36,279 nt of DNA from assembly GCA_964364745.1 (NCBI GenBank), contig CAYINJ010000002.1:1-36279 (forward strand). Reading direction: 5' to 3'. A program made the translations under genes and the position numbers. This stretch comes from CAYINJ01 sp964364745. GTDB taxonomy: Bacteria; Patescibacteriota; Patescibacteriia; JACRDY01. Positions 15,778 through 24,509 of this stretch are shown here, piece by piece (the first letter of the stretch is position 1; every line of letters begins with the position of its first letter). The notes beneath the pieces were generated by a model. It searched no databases. It worked only from the letters and a program-made list of their open reading frames with translations, and was not told the origin of the DNA.

Positions 15778-18261
15778 ATGAATCAGTTCGGCTCCACCAA
15801 TTCATTGACTGATCACCTCAAACAATCCTTGACCGCGGCTCACCAGCTGGCTGAAGAGTTGCGCCAAGACACTGTCCAGGCCGAACATTTGCTGTACGGC
15901 TTGTTAATGGTCCGCGGCAGTTTGAGCGGTGAGCTGCTTCACCGACTGACGATCAGTCCCGATCGCGTCAAGGCCTTCATCGTCAGTACCTATGGCCAGT
16001 ACACGACGACCCACGTCCCGCGCCTGTCCGCCACCGCCAAGGGTTTGCTCCAGCACGCCGTCTTATTGGCTGGCACTGCCGGTCATCGGTATGTCGGTAC
16101 CGAGCACCTGCTGACCGCGCTAGTGACTAAACCACTGCTGGGTGTGCGCGACATTTTCCTAATGCACCAGATCTCGCTCCCCCAGCTCGGACAACAACTC
16201 CAGCTGATTTTGCGTAGTACCGGTCGCTTCGCGGACATCCTGTCCGCCGCCAATAGTGACGGGGCTGATCGCGAAGAGGCAGGCCTCTTTGGTAATAGTT
16301 CGGCTAATAATGCTTCTGCCCTTGAACTATTTACGGTTGACTTGACGACTGACACTATTCAGCAAACGATTGATCCGGTCATCGGCCGGGAAGCCGAAAT
16401 CGAACGAGTGACACAGATCCTCTGTCGTCGGACCAAAAATAATCCGATCCTGCTCGGTGACCCGGGCGTGGGCAAAACCGCCATCGTCGAAGGGTTGGCC
16501 AAGAAGATCATGGTCGGCACTGTCCCCGAGGTTCTGACCAACAAAAGAATTTTAATGCTCGATTTGGGACTGCTGCTCGCCGGCACCATGTACCGTGGCG
16601 AGTTTGAGCAGCGACTCAAAAACGTCATCGCGGAAATCAACAAAGACGATTCAATCATCCTCTTCATCGACGAGATTCATACCCTGACTGGCGCTGGCGC
16701 CGCGCCGGGCTCCATGGACGCGGCCAACATCTTAAAGCCCGCTTTGGCTCGTGGTCAGATTCGTTGCATCGGCGCCACGACCCTGGATGAATACCGCAAA
16801 CACATCGAGTCCGATCCCGCTTTGGAGCGGCGCTTCCAGCCAGTCATCGTGGCCGAGCCCACGCCCGATAAGGCGCTCCAGATCCTCCGGGGCATCAAGG
16901 AAAACTATGAGCGCTATCATCACGTGACAATTACTCCGGCGGCGTTGGAGTCGTCGGTGCGGCTCTCCACTCGCTATTTGCCGGAGCGCCGCTTGCCGGA
17001 CAAAGCGATTGATGTAATCGATGAGGCCGCCGCCCGGTATCGCGTCACCCAACCCGGTAGTGGCCTGCCGAAAAAAATTCACGAGATTGAGCACGGCATC
17101 ACTTTGCTGCAGAAAAAAAAGCGCGGCGCGATTACGGCCGAGCGCTACCCCGAGGCCTTGGACTACAAATCACAAGAAGCTATCGCCCAACGTCAGCTCG
17201 CCGCCGTTCAGGCCGAGTGGGCGATCCATCAACAACGGATCATCGGCACCGTGACCGAGCGGGACGTGGCCGAGTTAGTCGCCAAGATGACCGGCGTGCC
17301 GCTGGCTGAACTGGCCACTGATGACCAGGCGAAATTAAAACATCTCGCCCAACGCCTCCAGGAGCATGTCATCGGCCAAACTGAAGCGATCGCCGAACTG
17401 ACCCGGGCCATTCGCCGTTCCCGGGCGGGATTGGCCACGGCCAAACGGCCGATTGGTTCCTTTATTTTCATCGGGCCGTCGGGGGTGGGCAAAACCGAAC
17501 TGGCCAAAGCGCTGGCCAAAGAACTATTCGAAGACGAACAGGCCTTGGTTAAAATTGACATGTCCGAGTTTAAAGAGGGCTTCAATGTCTCCAAACTGAT
17601 TGGCTCTCCGCCCGGCTATGTCGGCTACAAAGAAAGCGGCCAGCTGACCGAAGCCGTCCGCCGCAAGCCCTACAGCGTGGTGCTGTTTGATGAAATTGAA
17701 AAAGCCCACCCGGAGATTTTCAACATTTTGCTCCAGGTAATGGAAGATGGTGAGTTGACTGACGCGACGGGCAAGAAAATCAACTTCCGCAACACCATTA
17801 TCATCATGACCTCCAACGTCGGCCTGAAAGAGTTTATCGGCTCTAAGCACATCGGCTTTGGCGCCAGTGCTAGCCGGCCAGAGATTACCACCGACCTGAA
17901 GCGTCACCTCTTAAAGAGTTTGGGGGACTGGTTCCGGCCGGAATTCCTTAACCGCGTCGATGGTGTCTTGTTCTTCAATCCGCTCGGATTGACCGAACTG
18001 AAGAAAATCACCATCCTGCAATTACAAGAACTAAACCAGCAGTTGGCGAGTCAAGGGTTGAAACTCCGCGCCAACCCGGCGGCGATTCAATTCCTCGCCA
18101 CCCAGGGGGCCGACCAAGAGCAAGGCGCGCGCTTGATCCGGAAAAACGTCCAAGAACTAGTGGCTACACCGCTGGCGGATAAAATCCTGGCCCAAGAAGT
18201 GACAAAAGGTGATATAATAGAGATAACTACGCATGACGGTCAGCTCGTGTTACAGCCGTAA
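15778..18261 (+). CDS. clpC: ClpC/ClpA-type AAA+ protease chaperone subunit
   Basis: This 827-residue Hsp100 unfoldase starts with a Clp N-domain repeat pair (about 5-150). AAA domain 1 has Walker A GDPGVGKT (227-234) and Walker B LFIDEIHTL. A short middle region (about 430-490) follows, then AAA domain 2 with Walker A GPSGVGKT (566-573) and VLFDEIEKAHP. The IGF tripeptide at 692-694 lies where ClpA/ClpC carry their ClpP-docking loop, so it should feed a ClpP protease rather than act like ClpB. No clpP is in the window. It is the fourth gene after lemA, with short gaps between. Confidence 0.92.
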   Translation: MNQFGSTNSLTDHLKQSLTAAHQLAEELRQDTVQAEHLLYGLLMVRGSLSGELLHRLTISPDRVKAFIVSTYGQYTTTHVPRLSATAKGLLQHAVLLAGTAGHRYVGTEHLLTALVTKPLLGVRDIFLMHQISLPQLGQQLQLILRSTGRFADILSAANSDGADREEAGLFGNSSANNASALELFTVDLTTDTIQQTIDPVIGREAEIERVTQILCRRTKNNPILLGDPGVGKTAIVEGLAKKIMVGTVPEVLTNKRILMLDLGLLLAGTMYRGEFEQRLKNVIAEINKDDSIILFIDEIHTLTGAGAAPGSMDAANILKPALARGQIRCIGATTLDEYRKHIESDPALERRFQPVIVAEPTPDKALQILRGIKENYERYHHVTITPAALESSVRLSTRYLPERRLPDKAIDVIDEAAARYRVTQPGSGLPKKIHEIEHGITLLQKKKRGAITAERYPEALDYKSQEAIAQRQLAAVQAEWAIHQQRIIGTVTERDVAELVAKMTGVPLAELATDDQAKLKHLAQRLQEHVIGQTEAIAELTRAIRRSRAGLATAKRPIGSFIFIGPSGVGKTELAKALAKELFEDEQALVKIDMSEFKEGFNVSKLIGSPPGYVGYKESGQLTEAVRRKPYSVVLFDEIEKAHPEIFNILLQVMEDGELTDATGKKINFRNTIIIMTSNVGLKEFIGSKHIGFGASASRPEITTDLKRHLLKSLGDWFRPEFLNRVDGVLFFNPLGLTELKKITILQLQELNQQLASQGLKLRANPAAIQFLATQGADQEQGARLIRKNVQELVATPLADKILAQEVTKGDIIEITTHDGQLVLQP
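18210..18218 (+). promoter_or_regulatory. Possible internal promoter before the pilin cluster
   Basis: An extended -10, TGATATAAT, lies inside the 3' end of the clpC-like gene. There is no good -35. RNA would start near 18225, about 70 bases before the gene at 18297, and could drive the pilin cluster apart from the lemA promoter. Confidence 0.35.
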
Positions 18262-18296
18262 ATCTTTCATTACTTTTGTTGTCATGATTTCGTTGT

Positions 18297-19109
18297 ATGC
18301 CCCAATCGTTTTCTGACCCGACGACTGGCGGCAGCCAGGGGGAACTGCGGCGGAGTCAGCAGGCCGCTCGGCGACAACGAGCCACTGAACCGCTGACCGC
18401 GCCGGCCTACCAACCAGGTGAGGCCAAGACCTCCGCTGATGGCTTAGGCATCACTCGGCGTCAGTTGACCGCCGCCGGGCAGGAGCGACTCCAGGCCAGC
18501 CAAGGATTATCCGGCGGTCTGGACGCCCGCCGACAATTGATTGATGAGCAACGAGCTGACCGCCAAACCGAGGCAAGTGCCGGTAAACTATTTCAAGAAC
18601 ATCGACAAGCCCGCCGAGCGGCCCGCGGATCAGAAAAATCAAGGGGTCCGTTGGGGCAAGCGATTGGTGAGACCGCCCGCAAAACCGCGTCAGCTGAATT
18701 ACTAAAACAGGCCTGGTTAAACTTAATCGACAGTATTGGTTTGACTTTTCTATACATCTTCTTCCATTTTTGCGCTCGTTACATCGCCGGTAGTCAATCC
18801 TTTTGCGCCTTTGGTGAAGAGTGGTTTATCGCTCCCAGTTCGGGAATGAAAAGTGCCGCCAAAGCTGGGACTACTGGCTCGGCCAAAGCGGCCGCTAAAA
18901 ACCGGGCTAAAGATAGCGTCTCGTCAAGCCAGGGCGGTGGCGATGATAGCGCCACCTTACTGGAACTCGCTAGCAAACCGGTGGAAGTGGCGGAATTGGT
19001 GGTCTTCGGACTGTTGGCCATCTTACTAATGATCGCCCTGGCCGCGCCATTGGTCGGCCTCTTATCAATCGGGTGGTTCTGGCTGGAAGTGGCCAGCGTC
19101 ATATCCTAA
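18297..19109 (+). CDS. Membrane protein with charged cytoplasmic N-region, unknown
   Basis: I do not recognise this 270-residue protein. Residues 1-135 are polar and rich in Arg, Gln and Ala, probably a long helical, partly disordered cytoplasmic region. A membrane helix lies at about 140-162 (LIDSIGLTFLYIFFHF). A short outside stretch with a Cys follows, then an Ala/Lys/Ser-rich linker (about 180-215). A long hydrophobic end at 230-267 could cross once or twice. It heads the surface cluster, 35 bases after the clpC-like gene and 28 bases before the propeller gene, and may be a base or coupling component of the same apparatus. Confidence 0.75.
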   Translation: MPQSFSDPTTGGSQGELRRSQQAARRQRATEPLTAPAYQPGEAKTSADGLGITRRQLTAAGQERLQASQGLSGGLDARRQLIDEQRADRQTEASAGKLFQEHRQARRAARGSEKSRGPLGQAIGETARKTASAELLKQAWLNLIDSIGLTFLYIFFHFCARYIAGSQSFCAFGEEWFIAPSSGMKSAAKAGTTGSAKAAAKNRAKDSVSSSQGGGDDSATLLELASKPVEVAELVVFGLLAILLMIALAAPLVGLLSIGWFWLEVASVIS

Positions 19110-19137
19110 CAAAAACTTTTCATCTCACCTTTTACAT

Positions 19138-20370
19138 ATGAGCGATCGTTTGAAAAAAATTCTCTTCATTGTTGGTTTCATCGTCATCACGGTGCTGTTG
19201 GGTTACGCGCTGTATGTCCTATTTTTACGGCAAGCGCCAGCGCCAACCGCACCGCCAACCAATGAACTACCGACCGGCGGTCTGCCGACAGCCGGGCTCC
19301 AGGGTGAGCCAACCTACATCAATGTCAACGGCCAGCTCGTCCCAGCCGCCAACGTCAATGGCACTCCCCCATCGACCATTGATTCCTTTGCTCGCGGTGG
19401 CGTCACGGCGGTGACTGAAGTTAGCAACACTAAGATTCGCGCTATGCAGTTTGGTCCGGACGGCAAGTCGTTAGTCGGCTACGATCCCACCAACGGTAAA
19501 TTTTTACGTTACAACCCTGACGGCACGACTACCGCCATGACCGATGCCGCCTTCCCCAACGCCCGCGATATCGTCTGGGCGCCGGACAGCAATAAAGTGA
19601 TCGTCACTTTTCCGGACAACACCAACGTCTATTATAACTTTAAGACCAAAAAACAGATCACTTTCCCCAGCCACTGGAAAGAATTCGAGTTTTCCTCCGA
19701 CAGTAATAAGTTGGCGTTCAAGAACATGCAACTTGATCGGGAAAACCGCTGGGTGACGGTGACTAATGACGACGGTTCGGCCGGTCGGACCATTGCTCCC
19801 ATTGGCGACAACTCGGATAACATCTCCATCATGTGGTCGCCAGACAGCCGGGTGGTCGGCAATTACCGCGAAAGCATCGACTTCGATCGACAGTACCTGA
19901 TCTTCATCGGTCAAAACCAAGAAAATCTTCCCAGTACCATTATTGAAGGTCGGGGATTTGACGGGAAATACACGCCGGACGGCAGCAACTTGCTCTACAG
20001 CGTCTACTCCTCGTTCACTGACCTCAAACCGAATTTGTGGTTTGTCACCGCCAGCGGTGATCAGACCGGTTTGTTGCGGGTGAACTTAGAGCTCAATACT
20101 TGGGTCGACAAGTGCGCCTTTGCCACTTCATCCACGGTGTACTGCGCGGTGCCTCAATCGCTACCGAAGGGCGCCGGACTGGTCCGCGACATTGCCGACA
20201 CCACCCCAGATAACTTTTATAAAGTGGATCTCCGGACCAGCACCAAGACCCTAGTGGCCGTGCCCGATGGATCATTCACCGCTGAAGATGTCACCGTTAG
20301 CGCGGATGGCAAAACCCTGTATTTTACTGATAAGTCCACCGGGACGGCCCATCAGTTGCGATTAAAATAA
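19138..20370 (+). CDS. Membrane-anchored TolB/WD40-like beta-propeller protein
   Basis: This 410-residue protein has one N-terminal membrane helix (about 7-29) and a Pro/Thr-rich linker (about 32-60). Repeated blade-like units run from about residue 85 to the end, with recurrent motifs such as FGPDGKSLVGY, WAPDSNKVIVTF, FSSDSNKLAF, WSPDSRVVGNY and VSADGKTLYFTD. These match the PD40/TolB-type blade consensus. The domain should lie outside the membrane and serve binding rather than catalysis. It sits between the 18297 gene and three pilin-like genes. The ligand is unknown. Confidence 0.82.
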   Translation: MSDRLKKILFIVGFIVITVLLGYALYVLFLRQAPAPTAPPTNELPTGGLPTAGLQGEPTYINVNGQLVPAANVNGTPPSTIDSFARGGVTAVTEVSNTKIRAMQFGPDGKSLVGYDPTNGKFLRYNPDGTTTAMTDAAFPNARDIVWAPDSNKVIVTFPDNTNVYYNFKTKKQITFPSHWKEFEFSSDSNKLAFKNMQLDRENRWVTVTNDDGSAGRTIAPIGDNSDNISIMWSPDSRVVGNYRESIDFDRQYLIFIGQNQENLPSTIIEGRGFDGKYTPDGSNLLYSVYSSFTDLKPNLWFVTASGDQTGLLRVNLELNTWVDKCAFATSSTVYCAVPQSLPKGAGLVRDIADTTPDNFYKVDLRTSTKTLVAVPDGSFTAEDVTVSADGKTLYFTDKSTGTAHQLRLK

Positions 20371-20376
20371 TTGCCT

Positions 20377-21495
20377 ATGCGGAGGGTATTATTAGTGACA
20401 ATTCTCGCCCTCTTGAGTTGGCAGTTTTTGCTGTTAGCGCCGGTCGCTTTAGCGGAAGCCCCCCAATCACTGCTTTTTGAAAAACCCACCCTCCAGGTTC
20501 AGTTTCCTTCCCTCCAATTTACTGATTCTGAAAACATCATTGCTAAGGGCCAAGGCAAGATTAAGTATTTTGCGATCCCCTGGATTGCCGAGTATATCAC
20601 CGCCGCTTACCGCTTTGGCGTGGCCATCGCCGGGGTGTTGGCCGTGATTATGATTATCGCTGGCGGATTTGTCTGGATGACCGCCGGCGGCAATTCTAGC
20701 CAAGTCGACACGGCCAAAACCTACATCATTGGCGCCCTGGCTGGTTTAGTGTTGGCGCTGGGCAGCTATACCCTCTTGTGGCTGATTAATCCCAACCTCA
20801 CGCAACTGCCTTTCCTGCGGGTGCCGGTAATTCAGCGGGTTGGTTTGGGGGACTTTTGTCCGCTAGTGGTGTCAAGTCAACAAAAAATATTTACTCTTAA
20901 AGAAGATGGTACGGCCGACAAAGAGGTTCCGATCGGCACAACTATACCATGTGGAAAGCGGCTATTTTTGTCCGACGGAGCTGACAACCAATGTATGGGG
21001 TTAGGAGATTGCTCGGGCAGTCAATTGTGCTTGCCAGACTTCAGTAAGGATATTGTGGCGACCGGTCAAGGTAGTCTAAAATTCGAATTTGATTGTTTCT
21101 CTTCTGCTCAAGACCAGTGTAAAAAGTTAAATGACAATCAGGCCGATAAGGTAGGTTTACCGCACCAGCAATCAACCTGTAACCTAATCAACAGCACGCT
21201 CGCCTATCAATCACCGAACACTGAAAATCAAGGTCGGTGCGTGTGGGTGGATAAGAGTATCATTACAGAAATTATTACTGGCGGCTGGTCTGACGACGGC
21301 TGTTACTGGTGTCCGGATGATCGTTACCAAGATATGCTAACAACATTTAAAGAATACAAAATCAACCCGATTGATGATTGTGCCAACGGACTGGGTAAAA
21401 TTTACGGCCAACTTACGGGGATTGAGGCGCTCGGAGAGCTGTTAAGCAGCGAAGATAAAGAGGCCTGCCTAGCACGGTGGTGCGGTGGCCAGTAA
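20377..21495 (+). CDS. T4SS pilin-like protein with Cys-rich C-terminal domain
   Basis: This 372-residue protein has a signal peptide (about 1-26, cut after VALA). A VirB2/T4SS-pilin-type core follows at about 60-145: the motif IPWIAEYITAAYRFGV, a membrane helix (79-101), the turn TAGGNSSQVDTAK and a second helix (116-137) ending in LLWLINP. Residues 155-372 form a domain with about 14 cysteines, probably disulphide-linked outside the cell, with no family I know. The ATG at 20377 is preferred over the TTG six bases earlier. It is the first of three tandem paralogues sharing the pilin core. Confidence 0.85.
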   Translation: MRRVLLVTILALLSWQFLLLAPVALAEAPQSLLFEKPTLQVQFPSLQFTDSENIIAKGQGKIKYFAIPWIAEYITAAYRFGVAIAGVLAVIMIIAGGFVWMTAGGNSSQVDTAKTYIIGALAGLVLALGSYTLLWLINPNLTQLPFLRVPVIQRVGLGDFCPLVVSSQQKIFTLKEDGTADKEVPIGTTIPCGKRLFLSDGADNQCMGLGDCSGSQLCLPDFSKDIVATGQGSLKFEFDCFSSAQDQCKKLNDNQADKVGLPHQQSTCNLINSTLAYQSPNTENQGRCVWVDKSIITEIITGGWSDDGCYWCPDDRYQDMLTTFKEYKINPIDDCANGLGKIYGQLTGIEALGELLSSEDKEACLARWCGGQ

Positions 21496-21499
21496 TTAT

Positions 21500-22651
21500 A
21501 TGACCCGTTCTTTCTTTTTTGCTTTAATCGCTAGCGCCATTATCTTAATCCCCCAGGTCAGCTTGGCCCTCCTGACTGGCCCTTCGGTTGGTTCGACCTG
21601 CTGTATCTGTGTGAAAGATGGCGTATATGTGGCGGAAGGGGCGGCGTTTCAGTCCCCCGATGGCTTTGGAGCCAAGTGTGCTTCAGAAAGTTGTCAGGTT
21701 GAATATTCGGCTTGTACCGATCAGGCCGTAAAAGACAAGATTAATGGATTGAACACCACGGTCAACTCGGTTACGCCCCTGGTCACGCCCACCACCCAAG
21801 TCGTCATTCCCGGACTGACCTTCACCAAAACACTTGACCTCAAAGACGGGGCCAATGGCTTGAGGTTTTATGAAATACCGTGGATTGCTGAATATATCAG
21901 CGCCGTCTATCGCTGGGGTGTCGGTATCGCCGGCGTGTTGGCGGTGGTGATGATTATCATCGGTGGCTTCACTTGGCTGACCGCCGGGGGTAACTCGAGC
22001 CAAGTTGAAACGGGCAAGAAATATATCATCGGCGCCTTGGCTGGTTTGGTCTTTGTCATGAGTAGTTATACTATTTTGTGGTTGATTAACCCCGAGTTGG
22101 TCAAACTGAAGTCGATTGCTATTCCGTATGTTGAACGATTATCACTGGAGATTCCCGAGTCAGAGCCCGAAAACATTGCCGCCGAAAAAACTGGTAATTT
22201 GACTGCCGTGGGCGAGCGGAAAACAACCGAATTCATCGTCATTCATACTGCCGCTGGACTGCAGAGTCGCAACGAAGTCGACGCTTTCCATCGTACTAAG
22301 GGTTGGGCTGGTATTGGCTATAATTTCTACATTGAACGCAACGGCCAGTGGGTTGAAGGCCGAGGTGAAAGCAAAGTTGGCGCTCACGCGGTGGGCTACA
22401 ATGCTAAAAGCATTGGCATTTCTTATGCCGGCTGCGTTAATTTTCAAGTCGCCAATCAACCTTTGGCGACCGCTCTAGCCAAAGAAACTATCACTCAAAC
22501 CCAACTCGATACTTTAATCGAACACATTAAACAACTACAGCAAAAATATAATATCCCGCGCAATAAAGTACTGGACCACCGTGAAACTGGTGCGCCTAAG
22601 GCCTGCTCTTGCCTGAATATGGACGAGATTAGAGCCAAAATTAATCCGTGA
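21500..22651 (+). CDS. T4SS pilin-like protein fused to a peptidoglycan amidase
   Basis: This 383-residue protein has a signal peptide (1-23) and a Cys-rich module (about 25-85, starting TCCICVKDGVYVAEG). The pilin core at 126-199 has the same IPWIAEYI and TAGGNSSQVET motifs as its neighbours. The C-terminal domain at 240-383 is of the amidase_2/PGRP type: IVIHT (His249), GYNFYIERNGQWVEGR, HAVGYNAKSIGISYAG, and HRETGAPKACSC, where His360 and Cys369 or Cys371 would complete the zinc site. Such domains cut the amide between MurNAc and L-Ala. The ATG at 21500 starts the signal peptide directly; the start 15 bases earlier overlaps the previous gene. Confidence 0.88.
   Translation: MTRSFFFALIASAIILIPQVSLALLTGPSVGSTCCICVKDGVYVAEGAAFQSPDGFGAKCASESCQVEYSACTDQAVKDKINGLNTTVNSVTPLVTPTTQVVIPGLTFTKTLDLKDGANGLRFYEIPWIAEYISAVYRWGVGIAGVLAVVMIIIGGFTWLTAGGNSSQVETGKKYIIGALAGLVFVMSSYTILWLINPELVKLKSIAIPYVERLSLEIPESEPENIAAEKTGNLTAVGERKTTEFIVIHTAAGLQSRNEVDAFHRTKGWAGIGYNFYIERNGQWVEGRGESKVGAHAVGYNAKSIGISYAGCVNFQVANQPLATALAKETITQTQLDTLIEHIKQLQQKYNIPRNKVLDHRETGAPKACSCLNMDEIRAKINP
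21573..21753 (+). repeat. 181-bp direct repeat, copy 1 (Cys-rich module)
   Basis: This matches 22742-22922 at 180 of 181 bases; the single difference is A/G in the codon for a lysine. It encodes the Cys-rich module of the amidase-pilin. The pilin cores on the two genes differ at many bases, so the identity stops sharply. Confidence 0.9.
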
Positions 22652-22653
22652 TT

Positions 22654-23931
22654 ATGCGACTCTTTTATTTTCTTCTCCGATTAACTGTCAGCGTTGCCAT
22701 GGTGGTTTTGGTTTTGCTTCCACAAGCTGGGGTAGCCTTATTGACTGGCCCTTCGGTTGGTTCGACCTGCTGTATCTGTGTGAAAGATGGCGTATATGTG
22801 GCGGAAGGGGCGGCGTTTCAGTCCCCCGATGGCTTTGGAGCCAAGTGTGCTTCAGAAAGTTGTCAGGTTGAATATTCGGCTTGTACCGATCAGGCCGTAA
22901 AGGACAAGATTAATGGATTGAATACTAAGATTGAACTTCTCCCCCTGACCCCGCCCGATCTCCAAGTCGACATCCCTGGTTTTCCTAAATTCAGTACCGA
23001 GCTGGAGTTAGACGAGCAAAAGACCTTTTACAATATTCCTTGGATCGCCGAGTATATCAACGCCGTCTACCGTTGGGGGGTGAGCATTGCCGCTGTTTTG
23101 GCGGTGATCATGATTATCGCCGGCGGCCTGACCTGGCTGACGGCCGGCGGCAACAGCAAACAGGTGGAGACCGCCAAGACCTACATCATCGGCGCTTTGA
23201 CCGGTCTGGTGTTGGCCTTGGGCAGCTACACTATTTTGTGGCTGATCAATCCGCAACTAACACTCCTCAAGCCGTTGCGGATTCCCTACGTGCAAAATGT
23301 GGCGCTTGAAGTCGGGCCGCGTATTTCTTCATACTTGATTGCTAATCCCGGCCAAGAAGGCAAAAAAGAACAGTTTAACAACGCTGCTTGTCCAACCAAA
23401 GAAGAGGCCCAGGCCGGTTTTGATGGGTTTATTACTTCTTACTACGCGCCAGCTTATGGTGAAAAAGGCAACTACAGTAGTTTTGAGTGCAACGTAGCGA
23501 TGCAGTGTTCTTGTCCTGGTCCGGGTGGCAATAAATATCATAAAGACGAGTCAAAAACCTGTCGCTTCCCGGCTAAAGTCCTCGGTAAGGGTTTCAGTGA
23601 TAACCCCTGCATGCCCATTCCGGCCGGCAGTATTCCTGGCCAGAGTTATTGTAATAAAAGTGCTTCGGGCACCGCACCAGTTGCTTTCAAAACCGCGGCC
23701 GCTGATATTGCGGGAGACAAGATCGGGGTCAATTGCTGGAGCGTTGGTGACCAGTTTACGATTGAAGGCATTGGTGGCCAAGCGGCTGGTCCCTGGACGG
23801 TCCAAGATAGCGGGTCGGATATTAAGAGTCGCCATTTCGATCTCTTTGTCGGTACTAATTTCCAAGCCACAAAATCAATGGGTGGCGTCTACAAGATTAA
23901 GTTCACCAAGTGTCAAAAATGTGGCTTCTAA
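22654..23931 (+). CDS. T4SS pilin-like protein fused to a 3D/MltA-like domain
   Basis: This 425-residue protein has a signal peptide (1-28) and a Cys-rich module identical to the one in the previous gene (about 29-91). The pilin core is at 127-201 (IPWIAEYINAVYRWGV, TAGGNSKQVETAK). A Cys-rich linker leads into a C-terminal 3D-type double-psi barrel (about 260-420). The key part, DSGSDIKSRHFDLFVG (385-400), closely resembles the DVGGAIKGQHFDIY stretch of lytic transglycosylase MltA, so it may cut peptidoglycan glycan strands. A GTG at 22648 overlaps the previous stop as GTGA and is an alternative, coupled start; the ATG at 22654 is my choice. Confidence 0.85.
   Translation: MRLFYFLLRLTVSVAMVVLVLLPQAGVALLTGPSVGSTCCICVKDGVYVAEGAAFQSPDGFGAKCASESCQVEYSACTDQAVKDKINGLNTKIELLPLTPPDLQVDIPGFPKFSTELELDEQKTFYNIPWIAEYINAVYRWGVSIAAVLAVIMIIAGGLTWLTAGGNSKQVETAKTYIIGALTGLVLALGSYTILWLINPQLTLLKPLRIPYVQNVALEVGPRISSYLIANPGQEGKKEQFNNAACPTKEEAQAGFDGFITSYYAPAYGEKGNYSSFECNVAMQCSCPGPGGNKYHKDESKTCRFPAKVLGKGFSDNPCMPIPAGSIPGQSYCNKSASGTAPVAFKTAAADIAGDKIGVNCWSVGDQFTIEGIGGQAAGPWTVQDSGSDIKSRHFDLFVGTNFQATKSMGGVYKIKFTKCQKCGF
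22742..22922 (+). repeat. 181-bp direct repeat, copy 2 (Cys-rich module)
   Basis: The second copy of the nearly identical segment lies inside the 3D-domain pilin gene, offset by 1169 bases. Recent duplication or gene conversion is the likely origin. Confidence 0.9.
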
Positions 23932-24508
23932 ACTGACCACTTTGCCCCCTTCGTGGTTTGATCGACCGACCCGCCGTGTCGCCCAGGATCTCCTGGGCGG
24001 TGTTTTAGTGCGACGCTGGCGCGGCCGGCTTTATTGCGGTCTGATCACTGAAACTGAGGCCTACTGTGGCCCGCGAGATTTGGCTAATCACGCCAGTCGC
24101 GGCCGAACCGCGCGAACGGAAATTATGTTCGGCCAGCCCGGCCGGGCCTATATTTACTTGATCTACGGCATGTACCACTGTTTTAATATCGTGACCGAAC
24201 CAGAACATTACCCGGCGGCCGTGTTGCTCCGCGGCGTGACCGCCTATGCGCCAATTCCAGCCGGCCAGTCAATTAACCTCACTACCTTAACCCCTTTACC
24301 GATCACCGCTGCCAACGGTCCCGGCAAACTCTGCCGCCAGTTTCACCTGGACCGCTCACTGAACGGCCAGCCGCTGACGACGGCCAGCGGCCTCTGGGTT
24401 CTGCCCCGCCAGCAGCCACCGCGCCGGATCAAAAAACTCCCCCGCGTGGGCATTGACTACGCGGGAGCATATCGAGACAAACCCTGGCGCTACGTCGCCG
24501 AGTGGTAA
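23921..24508 (+). CDS. 3-methyladenine DNA glycosylase (AAG/MPG family)
   Basis: This enzyme removes alkylated and deaminated purines from DNA. Family motifs are ARDLLG-like VAQDLLGGVLVRR, ITETEAYCGPRDLANHASRGRTART (with the catalytic glutamate in ETEAY), and AYIYLIYGMYHCFNIV. The later NGPGKLCRQF and GIDYAG stretches are also typical. I chose GTG at 23921, giving 195 residues, which overlaps the preceding gene's stop by 11 bases. A frame open back to 23525 would put about 130 unrelated residues in front and lies wholly inside the pilin gene. It converges with recG, with one base between the stops and no terminator in between. Confidence 0.92.
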   Translation: MASKLTTLPPSWFDRPTRRVAQDLLGGVLVRRWRGRLYCGLITETEAYCGPRDLANHASRGRTARTEIMFGQPGRAYIYLIYGMYHCFNIVTEPEHYPAAVLLRGVTAYAPIPAGQSINLTTLTPLPITAANGPGKLCRQFHLDRSLNGQPLTTASGLWVLPRQQPPRRIKKLPRVGIDYAGAYRDKPWRYVAEW

Positions 24509-24509
24509 G

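Noticed and set aside
23525..23920. Longer N-terminus for the DNA glycosylase
   Set aside because: It lies in another frame of the pilin-3D gene, and the family domain begins just after 23921.
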